From Argentina anserina (taxonomy: Eukaryota > Streptophyta > Magnoliopsida > Rosales > Rosaceae), in contig NC_065876.1 of the NCBI RefSeq assembly GCF_933775445.1, forward strand, positions 27,218,001 through 27,282,000: DNA of 64,000 nucleotides, written 5' to 3'. Position 1 is the first letter of the stretch. Every line of letters begins with the position of its first letter. The translations under genes and the position numbers were made by a program. The notes below the pieces were generated by a model. It did not search any database and had not been told where the DNA came from. It saw only the letters and a list, made by a program, of their open reading frames with translations. Shown piece by piece: positions 1-13,129 of the stretch.

Positions 1-82
1 GAGGACAAAGAACTCAATAATCTGTTTATTATAGTCATGGTTAGAAAAGCTAATGCAGTTTTGGTGAATTGTGCATGAGCTC

Positions 83-3000
83 TTACCCAGTTTGAGATAG
101 TCGCCTCCAATTCATTATTTGGTGAGACTGAGGATGTCTCTGCAAGTAAGAACTTGTCGCAATGCCATTCTCATCACTCACAAACTGCTCCGAGTAACTA
201 GAATTTGAAGGAGACCAAACTGGAACTACACCTCCATCCCTCTCTCTCCTAGTACTGCTGGAAGATTCTGCAGTGGAATCTTCAACAACATACTGCAGGG
301 TTAGTGCAGTGTTAGGTTGTGGTGGAGTATTGTTATGATTAGGCTGAAAACCTTCTTGGTTTAATCCGTCTCTCCTTGGTTCTTGATCCCCAGTAACATT
401 TGTAGGCACTTCAGCTCTGATTGGAAGATCCAAAGAACTTTCTTCCTCTTCAACTCGCACGAGAGAAGTAGTTATACTAGGGACCATCTGATCCTCATAG
501 CGCTGAGTTGGAAGGGGGGGATTATTCCTCACCTGATCATGACTATCCTCCATTTGTATGTCTTGTGGAAAGGCAAAGGGAGTTGATTCAGAAGACTCTC
601 CAAGACCCTCTTCAGTCCCGTTCTCAACAGCAGCTCTTTCATGCTGCCACATTTCTGCTAATGCTTCTTGCAACCTGATTTTCGCTGCATCTATGCCTAC
701 AATAGGAAGAGGGTAATTTGATCCTAATTCAATTCCAGCTGCCTGGAGTACAGATTCTGGCGCATTCCATGGGTGGTGTATCCAGTCAGTTGGTAGCCTG
801 GAAAGTTCAGGAAGCCACCTTCGCACGTATTCTCCTTGTGGATCAAACTTGTACCCTTCAAACTGCAGAAATCAAGTCCACGAAAATTTCACTAGTCAAA
901 AACTCAATAAGGCATAATTCCTCTCTGGAAAAGCGGTGCATGATCGTGCATCAATCAAACTATGTCTAAATTTATCCAAAGAGAACAACGATTGTAGTCC
1001 TACGATGTTGGCTGACAAAAATATGGCACAAGATTTATCTTATATCCCAAGACCCTGGATCAGGACCACTATATAAATATCCACCTTCAATTTTCTTCAT
1101 ACCTATACAGAAATTTGTTTTATTGAATATGCAGGCTTGGAAATGCCTAACTGCGATATAAATCATAAAAACCATGAAATTTTCATTGTTAGTATATAGA
1201 AACAGTGTGTAGATGCAGAGGCACATGCTTTCTAATAGTTACAGTGACCAAGCTCAACATTTGCACCTGTGGATTATCTATGCGGTCAAACTCACGCCCA
1301 TCAGGGATAGTGCCGGATATATACTGCCAACCAAGAGCATCACTTTCAAGATCAGCATCTAAGAGTGTATCCCAGAAATACTTCATTCCCCACCTCCATG
1401 GAAGCTGCAAAACCTTTACAAAGAAACTAGAAACCACAACTCGTATCCGATCATGCACCCAGCCAGTAGCCCACAACTCTCTCATGCCAGCGTCCACCAA
1501 TGGATAGCCAGTACGACCTTGCCTCCATGCCTTGAAGTAGTTCTGATTTACAACCCAAGGGAAGAATTTTAGGTGCCCAAGAAGAGGTCTTTCGTGACTG
1601 TAAGGATGATTGAAACTAATGTATCTTGAATACTCCCGAAGACCAATAGATTTCAGAAACAAGTTCACACTCTCTTCACCAGCCTTGTTACCTTCATTGG
1701 CCCAAAGCAACTGCTTGATGCGAATAAGATGAAAAACTTTTCTCACACTTACCTCCCCAAAATGCAAATGGGGAGAAAGCAGTGAAGTTGTATTACTATC
1801 AGCCTTTCTGCGGTTTTTGGAATACTCAATCAATGGACCATTTATAAATGTGGTAACGGCCTTATCAGCAGTACTCCATCCAGGCGACCATGCTCGAGCA
1901 AGTAGCGCATTGCTTCCCTTTTCTGATTCATCTTCAAAAATCAATGTATCAGACGGACACCTTGATGCATCACCTGAAAAGTTCATGAGCATTTGAATGT
2001 TAACCTGAGACGTTAAAGTTTCTTTATGCAAGTATAACTTGAAATTTTTGTGAATAGAAGTATGCACAACGGAGGAATCAGAAAACCTCTCGAGTCTTGA
2101 CACACTGACACACAATTAACAAGTAGATGATATGTCCCGCATTTTAATTTACTCTGTATTCAAAATTTTTCCATTGATAGTTAAACAGTTCTTGTTACTA
2201 CTAAATTTCCAACAAATTTGAAATGCATCCCATGTAATGTAGAAGTACCTGAAGATCATTCTATCATCCAAGTATAATACTCAGAACGAAATGTTAACAA
2301 TGACTAATGTGGTTCAGCCTTAATAAAAAATTTATGGTATGAAAATAAAACAATGAAAAACTGGCTCAGTATCTTTAACATGATTGAAGCTCAAGAACAC
2401 TTTGAAATGCAAACCTGACACAATTTTCTTAGGGGGGAGAAGTGGTGCCTCTGGATCAAATGGCATGCTAAGGCATCTTTCCCAGAAAGCATCAAAGGTT
2501 GTGAATGGGCGACCATGGACATCATTAACATCCCATGGTTCATAGAGCAAATCGGCGTTAAAGGATCGCACAGTTATGCCATTGGCAGACAAAACCTCCT
2601 TGGCCCTGTGATCTCTAACCAGTGATATAGGATCTGAAATACAGAAGTCACACTCCTCAATTATGCAATAACAATACAAGAGTGATTGAATTTCATGACT
2701 ATTACTCTATGAACTAGGCTAAGTGAACAGATCAAAATTGAATCCATTCCACTCTAGATATAAAGGGAGGGACCACTACAAAGCAAACAATCAAGTAAAC
2801 ATTCTTGCACTAATCAAGATACCTAACAATTTAAGAAATGCTACCAAACAGCAAAACCCCTCAAACAAAGAAATATGATTATTAGTACACATCTTAGATC
2901 AAATTAATCAAAGACTTGAGGCTAGTATTCTACAAGTCATCAAAGAACCAACCTTTTTCATTTAATAATAAAAAGTTCATATCTTTCCAACAATCAATCG

Positions 3001-3432
3001 ATACTATCATCACCAATCCCAGAACCAGAAAATCTAAAAGCCTAGAAAACACAAACGGTATGTAACAACATAAGATAAAAGTAAAGTAATACAAATAAGA
3101 AAGAAGAAGAACTGACCATATAAGTGGTTGAAGAAGAGCTGAGTGGCACCAGTGGCAAGGCAAACCTCAAGAAGAGAAGAAACACTGTCAGTAGATCTCT
3201 TGGTGATAAGAGGAGTGCCCAAACTTCTCAAAGAGGAATCAAGATGGGCTAAGCTGTGTTTGAGCCACCACCTTGAGACCCTTCCTGGGTAATAAGGCCC
3301 TTCTTCCTCAGGTGCCCATATAAAAAGAGCAACAACTCCTCCTGCTCTAACTCCGGCTGCCAAAGCTGGATTGTCTTCAATCCTCAGATCTCTCCTGAAC
3401 CAAACTACACTGCAACCACTAACAGCTGACAT
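83..3432 (-). CDS. CRY1: Cryptochrome 1, blue-light photoreceptor
   Basis: CRY1 binds FAD and mediates blue-light control of seedling growth and photoperiod responses, acting in nucleus and cytoplasm. Coding exons are 3117..3432, 2415..2633, 1267..1973 and 83..862, all phase-consistent with GT-AG borders, giving 673 aa, close to the usual 680 or so. The start is the ATG before MSAVSGCSVVWFRRDLR, the typical photolyase-related N-terminus. The photolyase-homology region fills about residues 1-490 and includes SLVRDHRAK, RQGRTGYPLVDAGMREL and FDRIDNPQFEGYKFDP. The C-terminal extension carries the DAS elements: DQMVPSI, an acidic EEEESS stretch and STAESSSS. The protein ends NWRRLSQTG, as plant CRY1 does. 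No frame breaks were seen. CRY2 is excluded by the C-terminal sequence. Identification is very secure; exon limits rest on conserved sequence and splice sites. Confidence 0.97.
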
Positions 3433-4229
3433 CTCCTAAACAAAAAAAGAAAGATAAAAACTCACCAACCAACAAAACCCAGAACACAAGTATGTTTTTC
3501 TTTTTTCTATCTCAAACTATATAATATATACAAAGTTCTCACAGTTGCTTTCTCTCTCTAGGAGCACACACCCTGGAGCTTGCAACTAGTCTTATCTTTT
3601 CTTTCTGCCCTGTTTTCTCCTAACTTTTGGGTATTATGAGGATGGGATTTTAAACCCCTTCAGGCAGCAAGAAAGAGTTGATCTCAATTTTGGGTGTGTT
3701 TGCATGATTTTGATTTCTGCCCTCATCTTTTACTTTGCTGATTTCATTTTGTTACAAAATATTTTCCCTTATTTTAGGCAAGATTTTCTCCCCATGCATA
3801 AATGTGTTGGATTTTCTAAAGCTAGTTGCTACGAGAGAGAAAGAGAGTGGGTGGTTACTGGGTACACGACAAAATTGATAGCCTAAATTGCAGCCACAAC
3901 TTTTATTTCCCACATTATTTTCATATATTTTCTCTTATCTTATGATGCTATAAAACAAACCTCATCCGGTCTCTGGTTCCTTCTCAAATACTTTGTCTTT
4001 GGACAGAGTGGAATTTTAAAATTGACAAGTAAAATTCAATTCAATAGATTAATTAGTAAAATTAAATTGAGAGAGAATAACCTAATGTATCTAATCTAAA
4101 TGAAAGTAATTTCTTAGTCTTTCTCATATGAAGAGAAAGAGAAGAAAACTGAAATTTCTGTAGTACTTTAATTGCGGTGTTCCATAAGGTGTTAAATAAT
4201 GTACTGTGAGTATGAGAAAGTGGTTTAAT
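3433..4229. other. CRY1 upstream region, no gene
   Basis: AT-rich sequence upstream of the minus-strand CRY1 start. It presumably holds its 5' UTR and promoter. CT-rich tracts near 3548-3566 are typical of plant 5' leaders. I see no convincing coding region. Confidence 0.5.
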
Positions 4230-4725
4230 TGAATATCGGATCAGCACCAGAGATCATCTTAACCCAGTCCGAGAATGAGTCGATGAGCACCACCGCAATG
4301 TCGTCGAGACGATCATACTCTGCTCCCACAAACATGGACTGACCAAAGAACCACATGCCACCATTTCGGACATGTTTCCCCTCTCACTTTCGGGTGAACT
4401 TCAAGAGAAAACAGCCACCTCGAGTGTGTGTCTAAATGCGATTCTGGAGATCCCAAACAGACATTAGAATTCCGATCACCGCCCTTGCTTCAGGTTTGTG
4501 CCTTTTATGAAGAGATGGCTCCCAACGGCGAAAAAAAATCGGGAAATGTGGTCAAGACCCCCCGTGTCACCACCAAAAGCGACACAACTACCATCATTGA
4601 TAGCCAAGGCATCTGCAAGCAGATTTCATTCGGCATAATCAAGCTCTACCAAAAGGCACATACAGTCTTTGAAAAAAGACAGAATGAGTTCATGAATGTT
4701 AAAAAGTTGGCATGTTGATGTAAGA
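4230..4725. pseudogene. Coding-like fragments, unidentified
   Basis: Two stretches look more coding than their surroundings, which are strongly AT-rich. On the minus strand at about 4245-4400 one frame reads NGGMWFFGQSMFVGAEYDR and then LDDIAVVLIDSFSDWVKM before running out; its upstream continuation needs a frame change. On the plus strand 4428..4718 is open for 96 codons and contains MAPNGEKKSGNVVKTPRV and ISFGIIKLYQKAHTVF. I recognise neither. They could be exons of a lost gene, a captured gene piece or chance. No splice pattern joins them. Confidence 0.25.
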
Positions 4726-5552
4726 TGTCATATGTATATAGTTCTTAATATATAGTTATTCTAGTATCTCATTCAATTAATTAGAATAAGTATCACTAGA
4801 GATGGGGAAAAGTTACATCTTATCTACTATGCTAAGAATTATTGTCCAATTATGAGATTATTTTGCTTGCAACTGATTCTGATTCTCTATGAAAGTAAGT
4901 TGGGGGATAATTTTGGTAATAAAATTTTATAATAATTATCATTATCTCATTAGTCTCAAGTTGGAATATGGCATTCGCAGCTTAGATTTTGGAAAGGGAC
5001 AGCAGCATGGGGAAGATATGTATTGCTGACTCCTTTGGGTTCTATTATCATCTAGTTTTCTGCTTTGGCCCTTTATAGAGTTCTAGATTCCATTTTTGGG
5101 TCACTGTTGAAAGTGAATTATGATGCTGCACTCTCTATCCCTCTATGCCGCGTTACACATTTCCATTTTCTGGACTTCTGAAGCCTAATTTAGTAATTTA
5201 AGAACAATGTATTACGAATAAAAGATGTCAAATTGGATATGAAGCATAATCTGAAAAGTCCAAGATAATATTTTGGTGATAAGATAATTGGTTAATCCAA
5301 AACTAATCCCAATCATGATACCAATTGCTATACGACCAATCCCTCCGACATGTCATGCATGTTCCGTCAGTCCCACAGAACTTCAACAATATTTCAGTGT
5401 GGCTACCTGATGGTAGCGATTCATCGATTGCATATAACTTATCGAGGATAAGCTAGGAGAGACCCAAGATAGATTTTATGTATCCTTGGTTTGTAAATGG
5501 GGTAATAGTGTTTATTATTATTATTATTATTATTATTTTGTATATATGTAAT
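4726..5552. other. AT-rich intergenic stretch with TTA microsatellite
   Basis: No gene is seen. A (TTA)n microsatellite lies at 5512..5537, immediately before the hAT-type MITE. Confidence 0.6.
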
Positions 5553-6219
5553 TAGGGATGTGCATTTCTTACCGGAAATGTGGTATCGCACTGGTTTAAA
5601 TCAGATAGCGGACCGCACCGTTTTATATGGACTGGATTAAGATTGTGAAAATACCAAACCGCTTATAAATGGATTGGATTAGAATTAGATATTTCTCAAA
5701 CCGGATAAAACCAAACCGCACCGGTTTAAAATAAATAATTATTTTTATTATATATCTAACAATAACATGATAATATAGTAATACACTAATACCCAAATAG
5801 TAACAAAATCTTATCTCTAAGGCTATAAGCCGCAAGATTTTCAATATCTATTTTAAATTGACTAAATTATATCTCTTTTTACCGCTTCGTCTTTCCTTCT
5901 CTCTGGTTTTTATCTCATAGTATATTTCAAGACTTAAGAGACATTATTATGTAGTATTATTCAAAGATTTGTGCCTTCAAAATGTAATTAGTATTTTAAT
6001 TTATAATATTATTCAGAGACTTGATGACTTTATTTATTTTAATTTAATATGTGAAAACAAATGATTTATCTAAAACCACATCAGAAATGTGATTTACTGA
6101 ATAAATGGTTTGACCAAACCGAATATTAGATCTGGTTTGCAAAATCATCAAACCGTCTAAAGTGAGTTGAATTAGATTTTACCTCCAATCCGTAACGCAG
6201 CACACCATGCACACCCCTA
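5553..6219. mobile_element. hAT-type MITE, decayed
   Basis: The ends are inverted: TAGGGATGTGCA on the left and the reverse complement of TAGGGGTGTGCA on the right. The flanks are TATGTAAT and TATGCAAC, matching at 6 of 8 bases with both differences T/C, as expected of an old 8-bp hAT target duplication. The inside is AT-rich, with repeated ACCGGTTTAAA-like motifs near the ends and no transposase. The open frames in it are low-complexity artefacts. Confidence 0.7.
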
Positions 6220-6227
6220 TATGCAAC

Positions 6228-7820
6228 ATAACTAACATGACCTGAATTTGATCCCTTTATTATTCTTTGGCTTCTCTAAATTGTGCAGAATGATTAGAAG
6301 AAACTGTGTTCACCTTCAGACTAAAAACGAAGGACCCCTACATGTGATTTTCTCGGCCATCAACTCTAACCCACCCAATAATATTCCAACAACGCCTAAA
6401 AGCTAGCACTGAAACAATAGAATCTAACCATCAAATCATGCATTATTAATTAGCGTTGTTTCATTGCCTAATCACCCTAATGCTATCCCCACATCTTGAC
6501 GACGCCGGGGGGGGGGGAATCCACTTAGAGTGAGACAACCGACTAGTGAATAATAACATGCAATTTTCAGAAAGCATAACATAAACTAGTTCCAAAAATT
6601 GATGGATCATCAATAGCTGGTAAACCCCCTTTCATGATTCATGATCAAGAGTAACTTAGCTCCTTCACAAAGCAAGTGAGCAAACCCAATCAAAGATGGA
6701 AACAAAAACTTGGACATTATATGCAATCTATAGGGCAGCTTTGGCTGAAATGAGTAGACAGGTCATGTGTGCATGTGGTCCATTTCTTTTGTTTGTCTGT
6801 ATTTTTGCTGCCAATGACATGATCACGATGTTCATGTTCTCAATTCTCAAAGTGTTAACCACCCACCATGATCCATCAATATTTAGAGTACACGTTGGCT
6901 CTTCAATGCCTTTGTACAGTCAAAGGTTAAGCCACATGAGGAAATCGTACTCTTCGATTATTTCATGGGTTTTGGTAGATTGATTGCAATGCAAGTGATC
7001 AAATAAATTCAAACTAAGTTTGGTTTAATAATTGGGTCTCAGATTATGGCGTGCTTCAGTTTAGACTTAGACTTTGCATGTACGAATTAGTTGTTTTAGA
7101 TAAGAAAATGAAATTTCTCAATATCATATAGTGTAGATATAGAACAAAATTAGCAAACACTACGTAATCTTTGAGATTATGATTTCAGAATCTGTTAATC
7201 CTAAGTTTTTTTTCCCGTGTTTCAAGTGGTGCTGTAGTTTTCATGTCAATAGTAGTATGAAAAGTTTCTTCTTTTCTTTTCTTTGGTTGAATGATTACAA
7301 GAAGAACTCAAAAAAATTATGTATTGGATTGTTGATCACATATTCAACTTCCTATCTTTTACTTTTGAGGGTCCATTGTGGTTGAAAGATCAACCTTGCT
7401 AATAACTTATATGAAAGTCCAAACACCTCCAATAGGTTTTAGATATTTTGTATGCCATAATTTTATCCTCTCTCCCTTTGCACTTGTAGCAGGACCACAT
7501 CTCCTCTTTGGCCCTGTAAATTATTTCTGGGGGGATCTTCTACCTCAAGAGCTAACGGCCTTTGGCACAACTTAAATGCAAGTATGTAACCATGTAATGT
7601 ATGCATCCAAACTACACTTTTCTGTCAATTGATATTCTAGCAAAATGAGAGACTTAAACAAGTCCTGATGAGCTTCGATTACACTTGGTAATCCACTCAT
7701 TACTTTTTAGCTCATACTGTATCAATGAAGAAGCCAAAAAAAAAACAAAACTTACAGAACTGCTTTTGGGCCTATATTATAACGGGCTTTGGAAATATTA
7801 AGGGCCCATCGCAACAAATC
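6228..7820. other. Intergenic, no supported gene
   Basis: This stretch contains short open frames (6696..6983 and 7179..7385) without recognisable domains or good context, and a run of 11 G near 6507. It presumably ends in the MED18 promoter. Nothing else stands out. Confidence 0.5.
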
Positions 7821-8235
7821 TAAAGCTCCCCACCATTTCTTCTGGGATTTTCACATTCCAAGAACAAGGAAGACCTTCTTCTAATCTTCTCTTCGCACCA
7901 GTGCAATATAAGCTGTTACGTAAACCCTAAACCCAGAGCTCACCATCAGTAAGTTCTAACTTCATGTCTTCTTTCTATGCTTGTTTTGATTTAAAGTTTC
8001 GATCTTTAATTCTGAATTCCCTTAAAAATTTAATCTTTTTGCTGGGTTCTCTAATTTTGTCATACAACACTATCTGGGTGATTTGAGTGGTTCTTTATAG
8101 TTTTACTAGTATGCTGTACATTGTTTCATTTGAGACCCATGATGTGAAATTTACAATCTCGAATTCTTGTAAACTTGGGTTATGATTTCTCCTTAGGTTG
8201 ATTGTATCAAAAAGTAGGTGATCAACAAATTAAGG
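7821..8235 (+). other. Probable 5' UTR exon and intron of MED18
   Basis: A likely transcribed leader covers about 7821-7948, ending at a donor within CACCATCAGTAAGTTC. The acceptor would lie shortly before the ATG at 8236, for example TTAG at 8194-8197. This is inferred from splice-like signals only. Confidence 0.4.
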
Positions 8236-10056
8236 ATGGAGTGCGTGGTCCAAGGAATTATAGAAACACAGGTAATGCAATTTGGCTTACGAGTTGTAAT
8301 GCATTTATTTTTGTTCGAGTCATTTTGTGGCATCTGATACATATTGGTTAGCTGTCTTTGTATTGCTGGGAGATGAGAAAGATTGAATCTTGGTTGGCAA
8401 TACTATTATGGATCGTAGGTTGTAATTCTTTATTTAAGTTTACCAGTGATTGGTTGGAGGTTCATGTGTGACGAAAGAATTTTGGATTTGATCATACTCT
8501 TATTTGTTTTGGTTTTTACATTAGTAGAGTTCTTATGATCATAGACTGTAGTTTGCTTATGATTGGAGGAACATCCTTGAAAGAACTGCGTTCCCTCATT
8601 TATATGTTTTCCCCCCATTTACGCGTGGAATATTTGCAAGTACATATGGTTTACGTCTTGCAGCATGTGGAAGCCCTTGAGATTCTTCTTCAGGGTCTTT
8701 GTGGTGTTCGTAGAGAACCTTTGAAGGTCCATGAGATATGCCTTAAAAGTGGCCCAAACTTAGGTAAAGATTGTTTCATCATACACTATTGATCTGTCTA
8801 TTGCAGCAGTAGGCAAATTAGTATGAAGTGTGATTTGATATAAATATCTCAGCAGTTTATTGCCTTTTTAATTAGTTTGTTCTTTTTCCTCAGTGACTCT
8901 AAATTTAGATATATCTCCTTGACTGACTTTTGATTTGATCTGTGTAACAGTCTTTCTTAAGTTCTGTACATGTGTTCATCTTCATAAGTAACAAAAATTG
9001 CATATGATTCACAAAATGACTGCTAGATCATTTCAGCCTTCTAATGTGCCACAATTTTGATAAGGTTGTCTAATTTAGTATATATCTGCTGAATATATAT
9101 GTTTGGCTGGCCCTTACCAGTGATGAATTTCCTTTTTCTAGGAGCTGTACCTTCTGAAGTCCGACTTATTTGCAATCTTGAACTAACTGAACCTACATGG
9201 TAAAGCTCAAAATCTGTCCGCTGTGAAATTCATCAGTATATGTATTTCTACTTTTATATGATTAGTTGATTACATATTTCATGTATTTGACATTCTAAAG
9301 TATGTAGGACTGTGAGATTCGTGGGGGGTGCAATGAGAGGTGCAGGTGCCGAGCAACTTTCAGTTCTAGTAAGAACTGTGATTGAAAGCAAAGCAAGCAA
9401 AAATGTGCTTCGCTTATTTTATGCCCTCGGCTACAAGTTGGATCATGAGTTACTGAGAGTCGGGTTTGCCTTCCATTTCCAGAGAGGCACACAGATGACT
9501 GTCACTGTGTCATCAGTTAATAAGATGCCACAATTACACAATACAGATGAAGCTGTCCCTGTAACTCCTGGGATACAATTGGTTGAAGTGACAGCCCCTG
9601 CGTCGTCTGAAACTTATACTGAAGTTGCGTCAGCAGTGTCATCCTTTTGCGAATATCTTGCACCGTAAGTTTAGTTTGTTCAATTTTTTTGTTTTTTTTT
9701 TCACCAAGCCCAAGTTATAGCCAGGTGAGCTATATTTTATATGTAGTGGCTAGATGCCCTTTACCTTCTTTCGTTATCATCTCATTCATACAACATATGA
9801 TGAGGTAGTAAATGCACATATACATATTACTTAACCATAATAACTGTTGGATCTTAAAATGGGTTGGACAATCCAACTATGGGATGATACAAGTCTTGAA
9901 TTTATATTAACTTGACAACGTGTTCTAAAATATGAAATTGTTCTTCTCAGGCTCCTGCATTTGTCTAAACCGGGCATTTCAACTGGGGTTGTTCCTACTG
10001 CTGCTGCCGCTGCTGCATCTCTCATGTCCGATGGTGGGGGTACAATGATGACTTAA
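8236..10056 (+). CDS. MED18: Mediator of RNA polymerase II subunit 18
   Basis: MED18 is a head-module subunit of the Mediator coactivator complex in the nucleus; in Arabidopsis it affects flowering, defence and hormone responses. Five coding exons, 8236..8271, 8664..8763, 9142..9199, 9308..9664 and 9951..10056, join in phase to 218 aa, essentially the Arabidopsis length (about 219). The start MECVVQGIIETQ is followed by HVEALEILLQGLCGVRREPL, then GAVPSEVRLICNLELTEPTW and a long exon with TVRFVGGAMRGAGAEQLSVL and YALGYKLDHELLRVGFAFHF. The last exon encodes LLHLSKPGISTGVVPTAAA and a short alanine run. The fold is a beta-barrel domain with no catalytic residues. All borders are GT-AG. The gene looks intact. 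Confidence 0.95.
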
Positions 10057-11853
10057 AGGTTTAACAATAGTTGGTCATAGATACTGTCAAACTTGATAAC
10101 AATGTACTACTATAGTTTCTCATTGCCAAAACTTTAGAAAGATTTGCCGGTGGTAGTTACTAGTCACCTGCAGGGTCAGTAACATAACTATGTTTTTAAA
10201 TGTGTTTTGCCAAGTGTCTACGGCATACTAGAAAGGACTTTAGCATTTTCCAGTATGCTGAATCATTTTTTGAAAAAGACGAGAACTCCATTAGCTGGGA
10301 GCTTCCATCACCAGTATGCTGAATCATTGACAGGGATAGGCAAATAGTTTCTTTCGTTGTGCTTTTCATTTCTAGGTGAAGAGTTAGTTCCTGGAACAGC
10401 ATCCCAGAGTTTCAAGGCCTAGAATGAAGGAAATAGACTTGTTTACGCATTATACACCTAATGGAGTACTGAATTGCCGCAGGTTATGAGCAGTAAGGTC
10501 CTCAGTTTTCGTATTTGATGCGATCATTATAGGTTAAACTTGTCTAAATGTGATTAGTACTCTACTTCAGCTGGAGACTAATGTGAAATCTGTCTTTATT
10601 GTTAGTAGGCTCTTATACTAAGTTACTAACCATGCATTATTTAGGTATAAACGTCTCTTTATAGACATGATTGGCATGACATCAGAAACTTATAAATCTT
10701 AAAAAAGATGGGGTGGATTCACCACCTAATCTTCTATTCATCTGAGGGAAAAGGGGAGAGGAAGAAACCTAATCGACGTATGATTTTCCATAATGCTTAG
10801 ACAACCATGACCTACTTGACCGATTTTAGGGACCCTTTCACGAAACCATTGATTTAACAAACTTGAATTAGTTTTGACTAATATTCATATGAAAACGATA
10901 TGTAAACAAAAGATTATTGAGAAACCCGTAAAATCACTAAAATGACAAAGATTCGAATACGACATAACTACTATCCTGTTCTAGGAAGCTCTATATGATA
11001 CCCGTTTTTTTTTGTTACAAAAACTCTATGATCCCTTTGAGCACAAGTCTTTGATTTATATATGTACTTGTTAATTTCTCTATTTTCTGGTCCATTGCTC
11101 TGTACAATATATTTCGCTTGCTTTTAATATACAAGTACTCATTTGAGATTCACAGTTAACACAGTCTAGCAGGGTAACACTGCATCTCAAAACTCAAAGT
11201 AGACAAGAAAGAAAGACTTCCATCTATATTCTTTGTGGTTTCTGCTTGTAAGTAGCAACTTTCTTAGGAAATGTGAAAGACCACATTTTGGTAGACATAT
11301 AATGCCGCACTCTCAAAGCCATCAGCTGCCATTTCGGTCTTGAGTAATGCTCGAGTCCTCAAGTATCCAAACCATATGCTGCGATTGTTGATGTGTTAGC
11401 AAGAGAAAAGTATCTTGAAAGTTGTAAAATCAGATATATTGGATCAAACTTAATGATGTCAAAGACTCAAAAGACAACTCCATACACTTGTATACCAAGA
11501 TAATGTACATATATAATGTGTAAATATACATCAGGGATTTGTATGTGTATAGTATATCGATCTACTGATTAGATTACACATAGCTATACCTAGCAAAATA
11601 TGCAAGGGGAACGCTAGCTCGTAGTTTCTCCGATTCCATCAACATGCTCTTCCATCTTTGTGTAATATAGTACGTAGTTCCATGACTAGATCTCCGTTTA
11701 AAACAATACACGTTTTAATAATATAACAACAAATCGACAGTGGAAGATCCAGTACGTAATTAAGCTAGAGTATGAACAATCTCAATAAAAATGAAGATAA
11801 TGGTCGAAAGGAACGGTTGCTAGTGTTATTCTTATGCTAATGCATGAAAGTTC
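10057..11853. other. Intergenic between MED18 and MYB 3' ends
   Basis: This lies between convergent genes and presumably holds both 3' UTRs. A 17-bp direct repeat CAGTATGCTGAATCATT occurs near 10251 and 10312. No gene is seen. Confidence 0.5.
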
Positions 11854-13129
11854 TCAATCATAATTGGTTTTGGTTTCGTCAGGGAAAAGCTCCGGCCAGT
11901 ACGAAGAAGAAGCACTACTACTTCTTATGCCTCCATGACTTGAAGTGCTGCAGCTGGCATCTCCAGGATTGTTAATTACAGTATCAGCCAAAGGTGTAGG
12001 AATATTAGAAGAGTACGGAAGAATCGATGGAGAATATTCAAAAGTTTCAGGTGGATTCTTCTCTGCTTGGCTTAGACTACTGACCATTTGGGTATAGTTG
12101 ATGCCATGAACCATTTCATCAATTTCAGGTACTGCAAAAGTACTGAAAGGGACTTGTGGGTTGTCATGATAGGGTACTAAGCTTCCATAATGGTGTGGTT
12201 GAGAAAATGAACTATGATTTTCAAGTACTACCTGGGATGGATTTAGAACTGAGAGGTTTTCTCTCATAAGAGGAGGAGCATAACTACCAGCATTTGTGTT
12301 TAACAAATGTGATTGGAGCACATATTGCTGGTGCAGGTATTGAAGCTTATTCAACTGAGCTACAACCTCTGAAGCATCATGTAATGATGTAGCAGCATGT
12401 TGGTCCAATGGCTGATACAGTGGTAAAAGGTCCTGGAGGTTGGAGAAGAGGTCAGTTCTGGGTTGATGAGTCATTGGATCAATCCCCATCTGGATAAGTT
12501 TTTTCTTCAGATGAGTGTTCCAGAAATTCTTGATCTCATTGTCGGTTCGTCCATCTAAATGTGTTGCAATTGCTGACCATCTTGTAGTTTCATATCAGAT
12601 GAGTTAGTTTGATTTACTCAAAGCATAGATAAGAAATGAACACAATCGAGAAATTTGTGGAAGAAATTTACTTGTTTCCAAGGAGAGAATGTAGGTGTAG
12701 AATGGTTCGCTCCTCCTCTTCAGAAAAATTGCCTCTTTTGATATCAGGTCTCAAGTAGTTTGTCCATCTTAACCTACAGCTCTTTCCACATCTGTTGAGG
12801 CCTGCAATATAAATTAAAGAGAAGTTAAACATGCATCAAGTTCAAATCCTATCTCGGTATCGTAGTAGAGTACGTAGTAGCTAGATTGATCGGCCGGGCT
12901 GATAACTTAGTTTTCACAACAACATGTTAGCAGAGTACTCTTATCGAGTATAGTAGTAGATTAACTCTTTATCAATTGAATGAATCGAAGGCAAACCTGC
13001 AAGCTTGGGGAGAGCTCGCCAGCTTCCATGGCCGTGTTGTTGTATGTACTGCACAAGCTTTTGATCCTCTTCGGGAGTCCAGGGTCCTTTCTTGAGTCCG
13101 GATTCATCAGTACAAGGAGGTTTTCCCAT
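11854..13129 (-). CDS. R2R3-MYB transcription factor, suberin-regulator-like
   Basis: A nuclear DNA-binding transcription factor. Exons 12997..13129, 12672..12801 and 11854..12580 use the classic R2R3-MYB intron positions and join to 329 aa. R2 runs from about residue 12 ([18 protein letters not shown] to [10 protein letters not shown]). R3 follows ([18 protein letters not shown] to WNTHLKKKL). The conserved tryptophans are present, and the first R3 tryptophan is replaced by Phe as is usual. After R3 comes [20 protein letters not shown], the hallmark of the MYB9/39/107 and MYB53/92/93 groups (subgroups 10 and 24), known for suberin control. The tail is Gln/Ser/Leu-rich with no recognised repression motif. 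One unusual residue: LDGRTDNE where most members have LPGRTDNE. Family is certain; exact orthology is not. Confidence 0.93.

Noticed and set aside
6507..6517. Run of G considered as a functional G-rich site
   Set aside because: A single homopolymer without the four spaced runs needed for a quadruplex; may also be a sequencing artefact.
6696..6983. 95-residue open frame
   Set aside because: Short and isolated, with no promoter, splice or domain evidence.
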